Assembly: GCA_963576565.1 (NCBI GenBank)
Contig: OY755048.1
Location: 7,584,136 to 7,648,135, forward strand
Origin: Aspidapion aeneum
Lineage: Eukaryota > Arthropoda > Insecta > Coleoptera > Brentidae
Length of the DNA stretch: 64,000 bases
Direction: 5' to 3'
In this document: in pieces, positions 59,994 to 64,000 of the stretch
Layout: each line of letters starts with the position of its first letter
How positions within the stretch are numbered: position 1 is the first letter of the stretch
Program-made: the position numbers and the translations under genes
The notes under the pieces: model-generated
The model's input: only the letters and a program-made list of their open reading frames with translations
Told to the model about the DNA's origin: nothing
Databases searched by the model: none

Positions 59994-60716
59994 AAATTTC
60001 GGACTTCCATTGTCTTTATTTATTTTATACACGACGTTTCGGTTAGTAAGTATCTCTAAACGTTTTTAAGTGTAAACTAAACAATCTAGTCTCTAGGCTA
60101 CTACTTGGTGTGCAGTCAGGTGTGACGGCCCGCCCCCTTTTTAATCATAAGGCGCCTGTTTTTCTTATGTTCGGTATGTCCGTGCTTGGTTGACTAACAA
60201 CTTCTTTATACAAAACCAGAAAATCCTTCAAATAATAAGGAATATAAACCAAATCCCGTGTGAGTGTGGTAAATCATATGTAGGTAAAGCTAAACACCCT
60301 CTTCAGGTTAGAGTAAATGAAAATCTAAAAAGTACCCAATTAGGGGATATTGAAAAATCCGGTTTAGCGGAACATGCATATTCAAGCAATCACAGGATTC
60401 AGTGGTGAGAAGCTAAAGTTTTGCATAAGGAGTCGCATTGGCGAAAACGAAAGTTTATTGAAGCTGCATTTATAATGCAGAATAAAGAAGTTTTCAGTCA
60501 ACCAAGTACGGACATACCAAATATATTATGGAAACCACTCCTTAAGGAAAACAGGCGTCTTAGGATTAAAAAGGGAGCGGGCCGTCACACCTGACTGCAC
60601 ACCAAGTAGTAGCCTAGAAACTAGATTGTTTAGTTTACACTTGAAAACCGTTAGAGATACTTACTAACCGAAACGTCGTGTTTAAAATAAATAAAGACAA
60701 TGGAAGTCCGAAATTT
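59994..60716 (+). mobile_element. PLE-2: short Penelope-like remnant with inverted arms
   Basis: Arms 59994-60194 and 60497-60716 share TTTCGGACTTCCATTGTC at the outside, ACGACGTTTCGGTTAGTAAG, and GTGCAGTCAGGTGTGACGGC. The right arm has about 29 extra nt. Only the GIY-YIG part of the protein lies between them. Target duplication not identified. Confidence 0.85.
60240..60594 (+). pseudogene. PLE GIY-YIG endonuclease fragment
   Basis: C-terminal endonuclease domain only. NQIPCECGKSYVGKAKHPLQ carries the paired Cys and the Y-(10)-Y-type start. Then VRVNENLKSTQLGDIEKSGL, AEHAYSSNHRIQW, a stop (TGA near 60406), and after it HKESHWRKRKFIEAAFI with the conserved Glu region. It ends GRHT just into the right arm. 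The reverse transcriptase is absent. Compared with PLE-1 it is a different subfamily. Confidence 0.88.
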
Positions 60717-61769
60717 TTTTAGAAAAGATAATGTCATACAGATTCAGCACTATGGCATTATTTTTTGTTTTTGATACTAGATTTTGAGAAAAAAATGTGG
60801 CAAATTGCAAATAGTAATCTAAAGTGATTTTTCACTTCCAGGGTGGATATTTTACTTATACATAATTACAATTTTTTTTTATAAATGGTTCATTACAGAA
60901 TTTTTTTCATCTACAGAAGTAATTGAAAACAAAACTGCGACTGATAAATACTAAGCTGCAGAAAAATTCGTTAGCGCCACCTTGACAAGTCTATGCTTTT
61001 TATTTACATGTAGCTATATTAAGTAGTTATCTTTTCAAATAAATACCATAGTTCGAACCAAAAAAAATATATTGATATAGCTAATTAATTCACGCTACGA
61101 GGCCCATTTGGACCACAGTGCGGCGGCGGGCGCGACCTCGAATCCCACGAGTGTTTGTCTTAATTATTAGCAAGGAGGAAGACAAGTTAGTCATTAAAAC
61201 CGGGTCTCCGGGGCAAAGAAATACTCTGCATATCATTAGCTACCTAATCTTAAAACTTGACGCAAGATTGCTTTCGTTTGATCGATTTCGGTGATTTGAC
61301 TTTTAATGCAAGAATAATAAAAAAAGATTCTATTAAAATGTAAAACTGACAATTTTTTTTGGTTTGCTTTAAAAAGAATCAAAATGTTAAAGTTGGCTTT
61401 TCGCTTAAAATGTTCTCTAGGCGTCTGGTATTGGAAAAGTTACATTATGCGGGATATCGAATCAAATGTGTTTATCAATTATGCACGAGTTTTTCTCCTT
61501 TGGGGGATTCCTCTGTTTTTCGTTTTACTTGGAAGGATATGCATCTGTTTGTTTTTTTTCCTCATTTTTTCCGCGGTATTCGAATGCCACTTTGAGTGAT
61601 TTATTAAGGCCGCTAGAAATGGGTTTTTTCCTTTTTTTTTTGTTTGATTTAATGGCATACAAGTCGTTTTTATTTTTACTTTTAGTAAATCATACTTACA
61701 TAAAAGTTTAACCATCTACCCAAGTATTGAAAAAATATAATAATAACTTCACCAATAACGATAACTATT

Positions 61770-61801
<32 letters not shown>

Positions 61802-61961
61802 GTTTGGTGCATATGTCGACCTTGAGTTCGGACAGTTTTTTAACTTCTTTAGTTTACTGTGATCAAGACAAAATTAGTAACTAAACTTTAATAAATTCCA
61901 GTAAAAAAATACCTACCAACCTATCTAATTTAAAAAGGTAAGATTTAGTTAGATTTAGGTA
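60717..61961. other. No recognised gene; (GA)15 at 61771-61800
   Basis: Several overlapping hydrophobic frames at 61359-61715 are driven by T-rich sequence and are not convincing. The (GA)n is a plain microsatellite. Confidence 0.5.
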
Positions 61962-62752
61962 CAGTCAGGGACTTTTTAAATTGACTTGTTCGAATATAAA
62001 AGATATTTGTATTTGAAATCAAAAAACCAGTTTGAACCAAACCAAAAAAAAGTGAACCTTACTTCCGTCTGTATAAAGGGTGTTTCCTATTTAAATATCA
62101 ATATTTATGGGGATGATTTTTGGGCCCATTTTAAGAAAAAAACTTCATATGAACATATGTCCTAAACGTCTTACCTTTTGAGATACGGGGTGGTAAAGTT
62201 TTCAAAAATAAATCATTTATTATTAATATCTACATTACCAAGTGAAGTGTACTTTTTAAATCTGTATTCAATTATGAGCAAATTTGATCTCTTTTTTTAG
62301 TCCGACGCACGGGTTTCTTCTAAAAAAATAAAATCTCTGTGTCTGTGTCTCTGCATGATGGTATTGTCATATTAACGATAGTGTTATGATCATGCAGAGA
62401 AACGGTTTTTATTTTTTTAAGCAAAAACCGTGCATCGGATTGAAAAAAATCAAGTGATCAACTTTGGTTAGAAATGATTGGAGATTTCAAAAATAATTTT
62501 TATTTCAGGAAAAATCAGTGGCATGCCATTTGAAAACTTTACCACCCTGTATTTCAAAAGGTAAGACGTTTAGAACACATGTTCAGAATGAAGTTTTTTC
62601 TTAAAATGGGCCCAAAAATCACCCCCATAAATATTGACATTCAATTAGGAAACACCCTGTACATACATATTTAAAAAAGTATTTTTTCTAATATCTTTAA
62701 ATTATACATTTTGACAACAAAAAATACACCGGCAATTTAAAAAGTCCCTGAC
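61962..62752. mobile_element. TA-type MITE carrying a second, nested MITE
   Basis: Outer ends CAGTCAGGGACTTTTTAAAT and the mirrored ATTTAAAAAGTCCCTGAC are the same family as 18873-19081, and the split centre (TTTGAACCAAACCAAAAAAA before the insert, CATACATATTTAAAAAAG after it) rejoins to match that copy. The insert lies at 62074-62659. Confidence 0.85.
62074..62659. mobile_element. Inner foldback MITE ending AGGGTGTTTCC
   Basis: Arms of about 140 bp share GGGTGTTTCCTA at the outside and GTCCTAAACGTCTTACCTTT (mirrored on the right with one or two changes). Next to TA on both sides. A central stem TCTCTGCATGAT/ATCATGCAGAGA sits at 62349-62401. Confidence 0.85.
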
Positions 62753-62773
62753 CTTACCTTGTTGAAAAGTACT

Positions 62774-63115
62774 CATTGGTGGAGCCAGGGGGAGCAGAGG
62801 GGTCCGGGCACCTTCCTGACATTATTGTCGTTTTAGTTTGTGGGAGAAAATTCCACTGCTTTAGCCGTCATTTTAACAAAATTTATCCGCCACATAACTT
62901 TTTTTAATTTTTTTAAAAGAAACAAATATAACTTTTTTTAAATTTTTTTGAGAAAGATAATTTAGTATTTCAAAAATTTTCGCCTGTGACGCATTTTCTA
63001 TGCCTGTCAACTTTTATTTCAGACTTAAGACTTAATAAAAAAAATAGAAGAGATATATTCTGCTTTTTGCTTCGTCCTTGGCCCCTCATTCCTCGAAATC
63101 CTGGATCCGTCACTG
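62774..63115. mobile_element. hAT-like MITE, 342 bp, perfect 8-bp target duplication
   Basis: AAAGTACT is repeated exactly at 62766-62773 and 63116-63123. Ends CATTGGTGGAGCCAGG and mirrored CAGTGACGGATCCAGG. Non-coding. Confidence 0.85.
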
Positions 63116-63123
63116 AAAGTACT

Positions 63124-64000
63124 TACCTACAATTATAAACTGTATAAAAAGTTAAACAATGAATCATCAATATTAAGAATTGTTTTTTATTGATCAATTG
63201 GAATATTCAGAGCGCCACCCGAAACGGCGTGGAATGTAATAGAAGCTCGCTAAAACAAAACTGCGTGCGTACATCCTACGTAAGTCAAAATTCTTATTTT
63301 AACCGTCCGAAATTCAACGGCGTTCCACGAAGGTGCTTAAAAAAATACGTTCATGTCAACAGTGTCAGATAGCGTTAACCGTCGGACTTTTTGGGCACGA
63401 TCCAAAACTACCTAATGAATACAAAATATTCATTATTCAAATATTTAAGCTAAACATATGAAACATTTCGCATGGTTACGCACCTTCTGTACCTTCGACA
63501 CGCGACAAATATAAGGCAATTTCATAAAACATGGGGGGGAAAGTCAGAGATGAATAATTGCCAACATATTGCTAATTGTAAGGGCTTCATTGCTCAATTT
63601 AATAGGGAAACATTTATGGAGTGTGGAAAAACTGGGAAGTCGTTTTGCCGTTTTTTATACGACGCTAAAACAAAGCCTGTAAAAGTGAATTAATACATCA
63701 TCTTTTTGAAGTGTAAACTTCTTTAGGCGCGTTTAGCAGATTTTGTGGGTAGTGAATTGAACTGAGCCGTCAGGCTCGGCTATGTAACGCTCATTCGGGT
63801 TAGGTCGGCTCGAGTCGACGAACTGTGAGAGGAACAGCGAGCGATATGATGATGCAGATGAAGGCCAGAATTATTAATTTCGCCTTGTTGAAGTTTACAC
63901 TTCTGCCGTGTGGTCTTAATCACAAACATTTTTTTTTTATTTAAGTTGGAAATTCTAGAAAAAACATACAGAGGCGGCGCGCGTCTCTTTACCAATAGGA
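63124..64000. other. No recognised gene
   Basis: Frames of 60-73 codons at 63190-63372, 63472-63693 and 63780-63995 have no recognisable motif. The composition is less AT-rich than elsewhere, so a host exon cannot be excluded. Confidence 0.4.

Noticed and set aside
61359..61715. Overlapping hydrophobic frames of 71-81 codons
   Set aside because: Several phases of the same T-rich sequence give similar hydrophobic products. No signal, start context or family match supports any.

Overview
This window reads as transposon-dense, intron- and intergenic-type DNA from an animal, most likely an insect. It is AT-rich and packed with Tc1/mariner, hAT, Penelope-like, RTE-like and Jockey-like elements plus a tetranucleotide-bearing interspersed family. 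I found no convincing host protein gene, no rRNA or tRNA, and no prokaryotic signal. The only host-like candidate is a 59-residue ORF with a possible signal peptide at 3980-4159. The order (beetle, hemipteran or other) cannot be settled by eye.

Layout. 0.3-2.6 kb: copy 1 of the palindrome-ended element, with a 1.7-kb (CTGY)n array. 2.9-3.4 kb: a TATTCGAATA-rich array. 5.5-11.1 kb: a three-layer nest, mariner-1 interrupted by copy 2 of the palindrome-ended element, itself interrupted by a Penelope-like element (PLE). 12.0-12.8 kb: copy 3. 13.7-17.8 kb: a decayed minus-strand LINE whose reverse transcriptase is split by mariner-2, which has unusually long inverted repeats. 18.6-19.6 kb: a Jockey-like LINE remnant carrying a small MITE. 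20.3-21.6 kb: a cluster of GCCAGGC-ended MITEs. 22.2-24.0 kb: a hAT-like element. 24.4-25.5 kb: a 140-bp minisatellite. 26.2-27.7 kb: an RTE-like LINE pseudogene. 32.0-33.0 kb: an RTE-like LINE copy with its 5' part inverted between matching target duplications. 33.2-35.5 kb: a foldback element holding copy 4. 38-39.6 kb: a Tc1-like transposase remnant inside another retroelement tail. 40.1-41.1 kb: a foldback element. 42.3-45.3 kb: the best-preserved RTE-like LINE. 45.6-47.6 kb: copies 5 and 6. 48.3-50.1 kb: a possible TIR element. 51.8-52.6 kb: copy 7. 53.0-54.1 kb: a foldback element. 54.5-55.2 kb: a hAT-like element. 56.3-59.9 kb: a third RTE-like LINE with a 5' leader, broken by a palindromic PLE-derived insert. 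60.0-60.7 kb: a PLE remnant. 62.0-63.1 kb: nested TA-flanked MITEs and a hAT MITE.

How the parts relate. Every coding region is a mobile-element protein and nearly all are broken. The most distinctive content is the seven-copy palindrome-ended (CTGY)n family (Helentron/HINE-like by architecture). Its 3' end reads as codons of the mariner-1 transposase, and copy 2 lies inside that gene at exactly the matching point. This suggests the family gained its present terminus by carrying off flanking mariner DNA. Target duplications, tails and nesting order allow much of the insertion history to be read directly from the sequence.
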